DNA of 64,000 bases. Source: Vreelandella subterranea. GTDB lineage: Bacteria; Pseudomonadota; Gammaproteobacteria; Pseudomonadales; Halomonadaceae. The translations under genes were made by a program, and so were the position numbers. The stretch's first letter is position 1. Every line of letters starts with the position of its first letter. The DNA lies in contig NZ_FOGS01000004.1 of the NCBI RefSeq assembly GCF_900111305.1, forward strand, positions 124,001-188,000. Direction: 5' to 3'. This document shows, one piece after another, positions 6,608 to 14,544 of the stretch. Below the pieces are notes generated by a model that was given only the letters and a program-made list of their open reading frames with translations, searched no databases and was not told where the DNA came from.

Positions 6608-7300
6608 GTGTCACATCAAGAGCCAAGAGATCGCAAGCTAGTTGAAGGTTTCACCAAGGCCGGAATTATGATTGACTTCGACAACTTAAGTGCTCACTGC
6701 GACTTCCTTGTTAGGGGGCTGTTAGGAGAGCGGGAACGGTTCGAGGCATATGTTCGTGATAGGACGGAGGGGCTTAATCAGGATGAGCGGGATATCTTCT
6801 TTGACATACATTCGTATGACTATTGGAGGATCAGCGACATATTCCCTGAGCTGCAAGCCGCGTCTGCATTCCTGATGACGTATGCTGTATTCGAGAAGAA
6901 TCTGAATGACATCTGTTGCTATTCTAACTGCCAAAAAGACTTAGATTTATCGTTAAAAGATTTTCGCGGACAGGGAATCGAGAGGGCAAAGCTTTACTTG
7001 TCGAAAGTCTGTGGCTTATCTTCTGTTTTTGAAGGTGTAGAGTGGCAGGAAGTTTTGGAGATTAGTAACCTAAGGAATGCTATTTCTCATGCTTCAGGTG
7101 ATCTTGAATTGGATAAATCTCAACATAAGAAGGCGTTCAATTACGCAAATAATAATAATAAAATAAAAGTGGTTAGGTGCTCGCACAATGTTGGTACGGC
7201 GCACGTGGAACTCACTCTAGATTTTGTAAAAAAACTCTGCCGAAAGTCTCAGAATATTTTTGGTGAAACTATGTTCAGAAACTTGCAAAACTTCACTTAA
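6608..7300 (+). CDS. HEPN-motif protein, possible RNase or defence component
   Basis: A 230-residue, helical, soluble protein. Residues 85-100 (ASAFLMTYAVFEKNLND) and 152-163 (ISNLRNAISHAS) resemble the two core helices of HEPN domains; R156 to H161 gives the RX4H motif of HEPN ribonucleases. The sequence is AT-rich and lies just before other accessory genes, so a defence role is plausible but inferred. No nucleotidyltransferase partner lies beside it, so it is not an MntA-HepT pair. The start at 6608 is a GTG about 8 bases after AAAAGGTAG. Confidence 0.55.
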   Translation: MSHQEPRDRKLVEGFTKAGIMIDFDNLSAHCDFLVRGLLGERERFEAYVRDRTEGLNQDERDIFFDIHSYDYWRISDIFPELQAASAFLMTYAVFEKNLNDICCYSNCQKDLDLSLKDFRGQGIERAKLYLSKVCGLSSVFEGVEWQEVLEISNLRNAISHASGDLELDKSQHKKAFNYANNNNKIKVVRCSHNVGTAHVELTLDFVKKLCRKSQNIFGETMFRNLQNFT

Positions 7301-7413
7301 TTAGAGTAAGGTCTTCCGATATTCGATACCATCCAGGGAGAGTTAAAAAGCCACTATAGGTGATGGTTTAAATGTGGTTGAGTATTAGCATTAGACATAT
7401 TAAGGTGAAAAGT

Positions 7414-7683
7414 ATGAGTATTAGTAGCGATGAAGATAAAATAGTTAATGCAATAGAAATGTCAGATTTCAAATGGCGCACTATCGATGGAATACTGAAT
7501 GATACTAAAATACCGTTAAATAGATTTCATGAAATATATGAAAAATCTAATAAGATTGTTAGAGCAAGAAATAGAAATGATAAGGGGCAGCCTTTGTATT
7601 CAACACGGAAAAAGATAGATAGTGAGTCTAGTATGATTGAAAAATTCGGCGCCAGGATTTTGAATAGAATAAGTATGGAATGA
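7414..7683 (+). CDS. Small winged-helix-like protein
   Basis: An 89-residue protein with strong basic character. Residues ~8-58 (DKIVNAIEMSDFKWRTID, then LNDTKIPLNRFHEIY) look like a winged-helix DNA-binding fold, and RARNRNDKGQPLY could form the wing. I chose ATG 7414, which has AAGGTG six bases before it, rather than ATG 7372. The gene overlaps the next by 4 bases (ATGA), so the two are translated as a pair. The AT-rich composition and neighbours mark it as acquired. No named family recognised. Confidence 0.5.
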   Translation: MSISSDEDKIVNAIEMSDFKWRTIDGILNDTKIPLNRFHEIYEKSNKIVRARNRNDKGQPLYSTRKKIDSESSMIEKFGARILNRISME

Positions 7684-8009
7684 TGGATATATATATGCTT
7701 TCAGAACCGTATTATAAGTCTATTCTTATTGCTGGGGTTGGAGGTTTTTTTATAAATATAATTAATTTATATCAAGACTCACAAAGGATGCCTAGCGAAA
7801 GGACCACTAAGGATTGCCTTTATTGGGTTATGTTTCTGATATGGCCTGTTGTAGGGTCAGTGCTAGGATTTCTCTATGTTGATGGAGGGAATAAAATCAA
7901 TCCCTTTCTGGCTTTCCATATTGGCATAAGTAGCCCCCTTATTCTCCAAGGGCTGTATGAAAAAGTACCAACACTGAGTCCGAGCCCTACAAATGCAGAA
8001 TCTAACTAA
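7680..8009 (+). CDS. Small membrane protein paired with the winged-helix protein
   Basis: A 109-residue protein with an N-terminal hydrophobic segment (YKSILIAGVGGFFINIINLY, residues ~12-31), a polar loop with charged residues, a second membrane segment (YWVMFLIWPVVGSVLGFLYV) and a third weaker one near residue 80 (FLAFHIGISSPLIL). The tail is polar and Ser/Pro-rich. It starts inside the stop codon of the preceding gene, so the pair forms one translational unit. A DNA-binding-like protein coupled to a small membrane protein within a defence island recalls sensor-effector modules, but I know of no exact match. Confidence 0.5.
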   Translation: MMDIYMLSEPYYKSILIAGVGGFFINIINLYQDSQRMPSERTTKDCLYWVMFLIWPVVGSVLGFLYVDGGNKINPFLAFHIGISSPLILQGLYEKVPTLSPSPTNAESN

Positions 8010-8138
8010 AAGAACTTTTAATGAGGCTATTTTTACGCGAGGCTAAAACATAGTATTAAATATGCCGATTCTTTTATCAAGCTGCCTCAATGATATCATC
8101 TAAAATTAAAGCATGTTACATATAAAAGGAATGATTAA

Positions 8139-9377
8139 GTGTCAAACCGTTCTGCCCATGCAACTATCAAAGGGTACTTCTACCAATTTGATCATACGAT
8201 AGTAAGTATTCTCAACGCATCCGCGCCGCAATCAAGAGTGATTGTGGAGGGCATTGAGGATATCGATCTTGATGATGGGGATTACAGCGCGCTAGTCCAG
8301 TGTAAATATTATGAGGGCACAACATATAACCATTCTGTAATAAAGGATGCCGTGATTCAGATGTTACGGCACTATTCTACGGCAGGCTGTCCAACGGATC
8401 AGAATTTTAGATACAGAGTCTATGGGCATTACAAGGAAGGACAGGGCAAGCTTCCAGCTGATTTTGATTTGGAATTTCTCAAGAAAAATTTTCTTACATA
8501 TAATCACGAGAGAGTTGTTCATGAAGAGCACACTGAGCTTGGGGTGAATGATACGCAACTAGAAAACTTCCGAAGTCAACTCGATATAGATATTCATGCT
8601 CCGTCTTATGATGATCAGCAGAGCAATGTTATTAGACTGCTTGTCTCCCAAATTCCTGGATGTAACGCTGAAGATGCGAAAGTGTTCTACTATCCGAACG
8701 CAATCAATGTTATTCAGTCCTTGGCAATCCAGTCTGACATTAATTCGCGAAAAATCACGAAATCTAGATTTGTTAAAGAGGTAAATCGCAAGGAAGTAGT
8801 ATTCAGTTTGTGGTTGCAAGAGAAGTTTGGCAACGACTACTATGCCAAGCTTATTAAGAAAAAATTTTTTAAGCATACTTCAACTAAAATTCCAAAAGCT
8901 TCGAGAATTTTTATTATCGATATAAATGGTGAGTTGAGGATTTCTGATTTTACTACTCTGCTAGTGAAAATCGGAAACACTTTCTCGCATGTCGAGCATA
9001 CTCGCACGCCGCAAAGTGATAGGTTTTGCCCGTATATATTGATACGCGGAAATTCAGAGGATGACTTGGTCTCGTTAAAGACTAATCTCTTCAGGCAAGG
9101 GGTTAATTTTAATGATGGGTATCCGTTCAAGGGAGCTGAGTTTTATCCTGACTACCTTGTTACAGAACCATCGAAAGAAAATAAAATTCGTCTTAAGTTT
9201 ATACCTGAAGTTGATCAGCTTGCTCCTGTCATCTCAGAAATAAGAGGTTCCGTGATCGAGATTTTTGATTTCTACAAAGATCATCCAGTTGACTTGAAGT
9301 ACTTGCCAACAGGTGAGTCCTATAACACTATTAAAGTAAATAGTGCATACTTTATTGACGAGGTCTTAAGATCATGA
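8139..9377 (+). CDS. DUF4297-like nuclease, HerA-associated defence system
   Basis: A 412-residue protein. The N-terminus has the signature of DUF4297/Cap4-type endonucleases: GYFYQFDHTI, then VEGIEDIDL and VQCKYYEG, which supply the Glu/Asp and Q-x-K residues of a PD-(D/E)xK active site (residues ~36-60). The rest is not assignable by eye. The gene overlaps the HerA ATPase gene by 4 bases (ATGA). DUF4297-HerA pairs are known antiphage systems in which nuclease and ATPase assemble into one complex that degrades DNA. Start: GTG 8139 with AAAAGGA eight bases upstream. The sequence is AT-rich, so probably acquired. Confidence 0.75.
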   Translation: MSNRSAHATIKGYFYQFDHTIVSILNASAPQSRVIVEGIEDIDLDDGDYSALVQCKYYEGTTYNHSVIKDAVIQMLRHYSTAGCPTDQNFRYRVYGHYKEGQGKLPADFDLEFLKKNFLTYNHERVVHEEHTELGVNDTQLENFRSQLDIDIHAPSYDDQQSNVIRLLVSQIPGCNAEDAKVFYYPNAINVIQSLAIQSDINSRKITKSRFVKEVNRKEVVFSLWLQEKFGNDYYAKLIKKKFFKHTSTKIPKASRIFIIDINGELRISDFTTLLVKIGNTFSHVEHTRTPQSDRFCPYILIRGNSEDDLVSLKTNLFRQGVNFNDGYPFKGAEFYPDYLVTEPSKENKIRLKFIPEVDQLAPVISEIRGSVIEIFDFYKDHPVDLKYLPTGESYNTIKVNSAYFIDEVLRS

Positions 9378-11140
9378 CAATCGCTGACGAAATAAAAGCT
9401 GAAGTAATTGCCGTATATCCAGATAAAGTGAAAATCTCCGTTGAGGATATTGCGGCATTTTCCGATGGAAAGAGTATAAAGGTCGGATCTTACTTGCGAA
9501 TAACTGATAGCGACGATTGCGCACTTATTGCAACCATTGAAAACTTCTGTATAGAAGTTACTGAAAAGGCTGAACGTCGGCATATAATTGAGGCTTTACC
9601 GCTAGGCATAATTGATGATGGCAAGTTTATCCGTGGAGGGGACACTTTAACTATTCCTCCAACCGGTGTTTCCCCTGCAACTGAAGATGATATTAAGAAA
9701 ATTTTCGAGGAGTCAGTTGATCCCAAGAAAAAATTTGTCTTCAGCTCGCTGTCCACAAACGACGACGTGAAAGTTCCCGTTGACGGCAACCGGTTTTTTA
9801 ACAAGCACATTGCCGTGGTTGGCTCTACTGGCGCTGGCAAGTCTCATACAATATCGAAAGTAATCCAGAACGCCGTCGCTGAAAAAAATGGAGAGTATAC
9901 TCTTAACAATTCTCATATTGTTATTTTTGATATACACTCAGAATATAAAACTGCCTTCCCAGGTGCGAACTTCCTCAATGTAAATAATCTTCACCTTCCG
10001 TATTGGCTTCTTAATAGTGAAGAGCTGGAGGAGATTCTTCTAGATACTGGTGAGCGCGACAACTATAATCAGTCTTCAGTATTTCGAAACCTTGTTACAG
10101 AAAACAAAAGAAAACACAATCCTGAAAGTGAGTCTATATTTTACGATAGTCCGATAAAGTTTGATATTCATGAAGTTTTGAATGCTATTTACAATATAAA
10201 AAATGAAACTGTGAATGCGAAAAATGAATCGCGATACATGGTCGTGGATAGTTCTTATACTCTAAAGGATGGAAAGACTGATGCCACTGATGGCATACAG
10301 CTTACTTCGGACGAACGACTAAGTATGTATTTCGAAAATAGACTTGAATTTCATCAAACAAAGCCACAGAGTATATCTAAAGGAGACTATGCGGACGGAA
10401 GTTTGAATAAGTTCTTTTCACGCTTTGAATCGAAAGTGGCTCAGGAGAGATTGGGTTTTTTATTTGGAAGTGAAAGTGAAGATGCTACGTTAGAAAGCAC
10501 GCTAAAAAGCCTTTTGGGTTATTGTGAAGATAGGGCAAATGTTACAGTTATTGACTTGAGTGGTGTCCCTTTTGAGGTTCTAAGCATTACAGTATCACTG
10601 ATCTCTAGAATTCTCTTTGAACATGGTTACTATTATAAAGTTTTGAGGAGTAACGCAGGCGAGCCAATTAATAGTGATGCACCTATTTTGTTAGCTTACG
10701 AGGAAGCTCACAAGTATGTCCCAAATAGTGAATTGGCAAGGTTCAGAGCCTCAAAGCTTTCTATTGAACGCATTGCCAAGGAAGGTCGAAAGTATGGAGT
10801 CACGCTTTTACTATCCAGCCAAAGGCCATCCGAAATATCGGAGACAATATTTTCACAGTGCAGTAACTTCATAGCAATGCGACTAACAAACCCGAGTGAT
10901 CAGAATTATGTCGCTCGTCTTCTTCCAGACACCCTTGGGAATCTGTGCGATAAGTTACCTACGCTCGGCGCAGGGGAGGCGCTTCTCATTGGCGAGGCAG
11001 TTGTTATGCCTTCTTTGGTCAAGGTTGATGAGTGTGACCCTGTGCCCTCATCTAACGACATTCCCTACTTTGAACTATGGAAAGAAGAATGGAAAGAGCT
11101 TGATTTCAGCGAGATAAAGAAAGCTTGGCTGAAAGGTTAA
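9374..11140 (+). CDS. herA: HerA-like hexameric ATPase of the defence pair
   Basis: A 588-residue protein of the HerA/FtsK family. Residues 1-95 look like the HAS-barrel. Walker A is GSTGAGKSHT at 150-159, followed by VIFDIHSEY as in other HerA proteins. Walker B is ILLAYEEAHKYV near residue 440, with the double Glu and His typical of HerA. SSQRPSEIS is the motif usually following it, and the C-terminus is acidic. In the known DUF4297-HerA and Sir2-HerA systems the ATPase hexamer scaffolds the effector. The start overlaps the nuclease stop, so both are made in step. No NurA gene is nearby, which argues against an archaeal-type repair role. Confidence 0.85.
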   Translation: MTIADEIKAEVIAVYPDKVKISVEDIAAFSDGKSIKVGSYLRITDSDDCALIATIENFCIEVTEKAERRHIIEALPLGIIDDGKFIRGGDTLTIPPTGVSPATEDDIKKIFEESVDPKKKFVFSSLSTNDDVKVPVDGNRFFNKHIAVVGSTGAGKSHTISKVIQNAVAEKNGEYTLNNSHIVIFDIHSEYKTAFPGANFLNVNNLHLPYWLLNSEELEEILLDTGERDNYNQSSVFRNLVTENKRKHNPESESIFYDSPIKFDIHEVLNAIYNIKNETVNAKNESRYMVVDSSYTLKDGKTDATDGIQLTSDERLSMYFENRLEFHQTKPQSISKGDYADGSLNKFFSRFESKVAQERLGFLFGSESEDATLESTLKSLLGYCEDRANVTVIDLSGVPFEVLSITVSLISRILFEHGYYYKVLRSNAGEPINSDAPILLAYEEAHKYVPNSELARFRASKLSIERIAKEGRKYGVTLLLSSQRPSEISETIFSQCSNFIAMRLTNPSDQNYVARLLPDTLGNLCDKLPTLGAGEALLIGEAVVMPSLVKVDECDPVPSSNDIPYFELWKEEWKELDFSEIKKAWLKG

Positions 11141-11156
11141 GGTTTCCACCCAAATA

Positions 11157-11224
11157 GTCTAACAATCGGCTACATGATGACCTGTATTTCGCTGCTTCGC
11201 AGCTCCAAACCGGCTCGTTAGCTG
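11157..11224 (+). repeat. attC-like element between HerA and the 5'-nucleotidase
   Basis: GTCTAACAATCGGC matches the RYYYAAC left core exactly, and GGCTCGTTAGC gives a right GTTAG core in inverted orientation. The centre has a small hairpin, GCTGCTTCGCAGC. The outer arms are only partly complementary, so it may be decayed. It lies 17 bases after the HerA stop and 26 bases before the next ATG, as for a cassette junction. Confidence 0.5.
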
Positions 11225-11249
11225 TTCCAAGTCTTTGCAAGGAGTACGT

Positions 11250-12263
11250 ATGCCAATAGATTTATCAGAAACGTTGGTTGTTGGAATATCGGCAACTGCA
11301 CTTTTTGATCTTTCAGAAGCCGACAAGGTTTTTAGGGAAAAAAAAGCAGAAGATCCCGAAACTGCGATTATAGAGTACCGTGAGTACATGCTTCAGCACG
11401 AAAATGAGCCATTAAATGACGGTACTGGTATGCCTTTGGTGAAAGCGTTGCTCGGCTTGAATAAACATCAAGCTGAAGGCGGTAAGAATCCAATCGTTGA
11501 GGTCGTCGTAATTTCTAAAAATAGCCCGGAAACTGGTTTTAGGGTTTTAAAGGAGATAAGGCGGCGAGGCCTAGCCATTACGCGATCAGCATTTACCGCT
11601 GGAGAGCCAAGCTCTGACTATTTAGAAGCATTTTATGTTGATTTATTTTTGACCACAGATGAAAAAGATGCTCAAAGTGTGGTTGATAGTAAAGTTTGTG
11701 CTGGCGCAATTGTTAAAGAGCCGCCGAGGTCCTCCTATGAATTGAGAGATGACCAAGTTAGATTTGCTTTCGATGCAGATGCAGTGCTATTTAGCGAAGA
11801 TAGTGAGCTCATTAATCAGACTGAAGGCCTCGATAAATTCTGGGAAACTGAAGATTTGCAGAAAGAAGTCCCACTGCAAGAGGGGCCTCACGCTAACCTG
11901 CTGAAAAAACTTTCTAAGATCCAAGAGCGTCTACCTGGAAGAATCGAATATTCTCCTGTTCGTCTAGCTATTATGACAGCAAGAAATAGCCCTGCTGAAA
12001 TGAGGGTGATAAATACTATAAGAGAATGGAACGTATACATTGATCAAGCGTTTTTCCTTGGTGGATTACAAAAGAGTAGATTCCTAAAAGCTTTTAAGCC
12101 ACATATTTTCTTCGACGATCAAGATTCGCACTTGGATACAGCATCGTTAGATGTACCAAGTGCCAAAGTTTTATATCCTAGTGATTCACCGCTGAAAAAG
12201 GTGTTTGAAGAAAAAGAGGCTAACAAATTAATGCAGTCGACTGCTAATGACTCGGCTGATTGA
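11250..12263 (+). CDS. Cytosolic 5'-nucleotidase (PF06189-type)
   Basis: A 337-residue soluble protein. It shows the features of the 5'-nucleotidase family related to cytosolic 5'-nucleotidase I: VVGISATALFDLSEAD at the N-terminus, PLVKALLGLN, VVVISKNSPETGFRVLKEI, AFTAGEP, the RFAFDADAVLFS segment with the Asp pair, MTARNSPAEMRV, and FFLGGLQKSRFLKAF...IFFDDQDSH at the end. The family dephosphorylates nucleoside 5'-monophosphates. ATG 11250 has AAGGAG five bases upstream. The last ~13 residues (NKLMQSTANDSAD) appear encoded by an attC-like site. It ends 4 bases from recD and lies beside a defence pair; a nucleotide-depletion role is speculative. Confidence 0.8.
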   Translation: MPIDLSETLVVGISATALFDLSEADKVFREKKAEDPETAIIEYREYMLQHENEPLNDGTGMPLVKALLGLNKHQAEGGKNPIVEVVVISKNSPETGFRVLKEIRRRGLAITRSAFTAGEPSSDYLEAFYVDLFLTTDEKDAQSVVDSKVCAGAIVKEPPRSSYELRDDQVRFAFDADAVLFSEDSELINQTEGLDKFWETEDLQKEVPLQEGPHANLLKKLSKIQERLPGRIEYSPVRLAIMTARNSPAEMRVINTIREWNVYIDQAFFLGGLQKSRFLKAFKPHIFFDDQDSHLDTASLDVPSAKVLYPSDSPLKKVFEEKEANKLMQSTANDSAD

Positions 12264-12270
12264 GGCGTTA
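12219..12270 (+). repeat. attC-like remnant overlapping two gene ends
   Basis: GGCTAACAAATTAATGC begins inside the end of the 5'-nucleotidase gene, GCAGTCGACTGC forms a small palindrome, and GAGGCGTTAACC closes it. The right GTTAAC contains the recD stop codon on the other strand. The element appears short compared with a full attC site and may be a truncated island border. Confidence 0.4.
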
Positions 12271-14544
12271 ACCTCCAACACCACTCACCCTCATAACCTC
12301 CCGAGCCACAGCCTCATTCAACACCCCTCGCTTGGCTTCCACCACCGTAAGCCATTCGCGGGCGCGGGTGATCCCGGTGTAGACCAGCTCGCGGGTGAGA
12401 ATGGGGTTGATGGTGGGCGGTAGCAGCAGGGCGGTGTGTTTGAACTCTGAGCCCTGGGATTTGTGTACCGTCATTGCGAACACGGTTTCTACCGCGTGCA
12501 GGCGAGAAGGTAGCACCCAGCGGATGGGTTTTTCTGCATCGCTTGTCGGAAAGGCGACTCTAAGTAGCGATTTGCCCGGTGTGCGCGGGTCGGGCACCGC
12601 TAGCGTGATGCCTATATCGCCGTTCATCAGTTTTAGGCCGTAGTCGTTTTGGGTGACGAGTACCGGGCGGCCTTCATACCAGCCTTTCTCCAGCGTGAAA
12701 TCACTCCCGTACAGCAGCTTTTCGCTGCGTAACGTTTTGGCGATGCGTAGGTTCAGGCCTTCTACCCCCCAGGGGCCTTTGCGCAGCGCGCATAGCAGCT
12801 GGAAATGGCTGGAGGCGCTGAGTACCGCGCTTGCCCAGTCGTTGTAGGCGTCTGCGCTTTCCTCGAACGATTCCCCACGTGGGCGCTGGGCATTCAGTAC
12901 GTTCAGGTAGTGGCGGTAGCCGGTGGGCGGGGCGATGGGGGCGCCGTGATGGTCGGTGCGGCCTTCGCCGCCGTTGATAAACTTGTCGGGGCTACCGTGA
13001 ATGACCAGTTTATCCAGCGCGGCGTCGTCGGTCAGCGTCAGGTGGTGCAGGTCCGGGTAGCCGTGGCGCAGTACCTTGTTTACCGCCTGGTGTTTTTCCT
13101 GGTCGCTTTGGGCGTGGCTTGGCTGGTTGATCGCCTGGGCCAGTTGGCCGATGCCGCTGTGCTCGTTAAAGCGGTGGCTGACCCGCAGCATGGTAATGGC
13201 CTGGTCGAGGGGCTGGCCCTGGGCGTCGATGTAGTCCGGCGGCAGCGGCTGGCCGGTGGCGTGTTCCAGCCATTGGGCGGTCTCCGGCGTGTAGTGGGCA
13301 GCCTCGGCGCGGCGACACAGGTCGCCCAGTACGGCACCGGCTTCCACCGAGGCGAGCTGGTCTTTATCCCCCAGCAACACCAGCTGCGCCTGGGCGGGCA
13401 GGGCGCGCAGCACGGCGGTCATCATTTCGATATCTACCATCGAGGCTTCGTCGATCACCAGCACGTCCAACGCCAGCGGGTTGGCGGCGTTGTGGCGGAA
13501 GTGGCGGGTGTCCGGCCTGGCGCCAAGTAAGCGGTGAAGCGTGGTCACCTCAGTAGGAATAGACGCCTTTAGCTGATCGGTAACGGCTTCATCGCACAGG
13601 TCGGCCAGTGCCTCCGTCGGCAGCAGGCTTACCTGCCCGGCGATGGATTCATTCAGCCGGGCGGCGGCTTTGCCGGTGGGGGCGGCGAGGCGGATGCGTA
13701 GCGGTTGGGCATTGGGCTCTGCCAGTTGCAGGGTTTGCAGCAGGGCGAGCAGGCGCACCACGGTGGTGGTTTTGCCGGTGCCGGGGCCGCCGGTAATGAT
13801 GCCGAAGCGGTTGCGGGCGGCCAGGGCGCAGGCGGTTTTTTGCCAGTCTAGGGTATTAGTGGGTTTGAAGAGGACGTTCAAGGCTTGGGGGAGTATTCCG
13901 GGGTGACTATCGTCACCCATCGCCCAATGAATTGGGCTCCTACAGGTGCCCTCTTCGCCGGTGAGGCGGTTGGCGATTTCCTGGTGCAGGGTTTGTTCGT
14001 ATTGCCAGTAGCGGCGTAGGTAGAGCTTGGTGGTGTTGCCGTTGTGGCTGACGACCAGCGGTGTATTGCCGGGGCCGTTGCTGGCTATCACGGGGTGGTG
14101 CAGGGCGGCTTGCCAGTCTTCCAGCGTGAGTGTCGCTAACACATGGCTGGGTAGCGGCGGCGGGTCGGTTAGGTCGTCGCCTTCCGGCGGTAGCGAGAGC
14201 GCAAAGTCCGGTGCGTTCAGCGTGGCGTTAAGATCCAGGCACACATGGCCGCGGCCTAGCTGATGGCTGGCAAGTGCGGCGCCGAGTAGCAGTAGCGGCG
14301 GGGCGTCCGGCGCTTCCATGGCGAGGAAGCGCACCAGGGCGCGGTCCAGATCCCGCAGCCAGCCGCGGGCCACCCAGCGCTCGCATAGTGCCAGTAGTTC
14401 GGTCGTATCGCTGAGTGCAAGGTGAGCGCTTACTTGCGTGGAATCCGCCGTGGGCGTTGGCTCTCTCGTTTCGGCGTTGGTGTCGTCGAACAGGTCAAAC
14501 GTTTGGGTGTCGCCTGGGTGGCCGTTGGTGCGTTTACTGCTCAT
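12268..14544 (-). CDS. recD: Exodeoxyribonuclease V subunit RecD
   Basis: A 758-residue superfamily 1B helicase, the 5'-to-3' motor of RecBCD. Walker A is GGPGTGKTTT near residue 250, motif II is VLVIDEASMVD, motif III is LVLLGDKDQLASVEAGAVLGD, and the C-terminus has MTVHKSQGSEF and the YTGITRAR motif VI. It is about 150 residues longer than E. coli RecD, with the extra length in the N-terminal domain and the region after residue 450. Its start overlaps the recB stop by 4 bases, so recB and recD are translationally coupled. The gene is GC-rich and core-like. Confidence 0.96.
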   Translation of the reverse strand: MSSKRTNGHPGDTQTFDLFDDTNAETREPTPTADSTQVSAHLALSDTTELLALCERWVARGWLRDLDRALVRFLAMEAPDAPPLLLLGAALASHQLGRGHVCLDLNATLNAPDFALSLPPEGDDLTDPPPLPSHVLATLTLEDWQAALHHPVIASNGPGNTPLVVSHNGNTTKLYLRRYWQYEQTLHQEIANRLTGEEGTCRSPIHWAMGDDSHPGILPQALNVLFKPTNTLDWQKTACALAARNRFGIITGGPGTGKTTTVVRLLALLQTLQLAEPNAQPLRIRLAAPTGKAAARLNESIAGQVSLLPTEALADLCDEAVTDQLKASIPTEVTTLHRLLGARPDTRHFRHNAANPLALDVLVIDEASMVDIEMMTAVLRALPAQAQLVLLGDKDQLASVEAGAVLGDLCRRAEAAHYTPETAQWLEHATGQPLPPDYIDAQGQPLDQAITMLRVSHRFNEHSGIGQLAQAINQPSHAQSDQEKHQAVNKVLRHGYPDLHHLTLTDDAALDKLVIHGSPDKFINGGEGRTDHHGAPIAPPTGYRHYLNVLNAQRPRGESFEESADAYNDWASAVLSASSHFQLLCALRKGPWGVEGLNLRIAKTLRSEKLLYGSDFTLEKGWYEGRPVLVTQNDYGLKLMNGDIGITLAVPDPRTPGKSLLRVAFPTSDAEKPIRWVLPSRLHAVETVFAMTVHKSQGSEFKHTALLLPPTINPILTRELVYTGITRAREWLTVVEAKRGVLNEAVAREVMRVSGVGG

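Noticed and set aside
6608-7300. HepT half of an MntA-HepT pair
   Set aside because: The RX4H motif lacks the X-Tyr that HepT uses, and no nucleotidyltransferase gene is adjacent.
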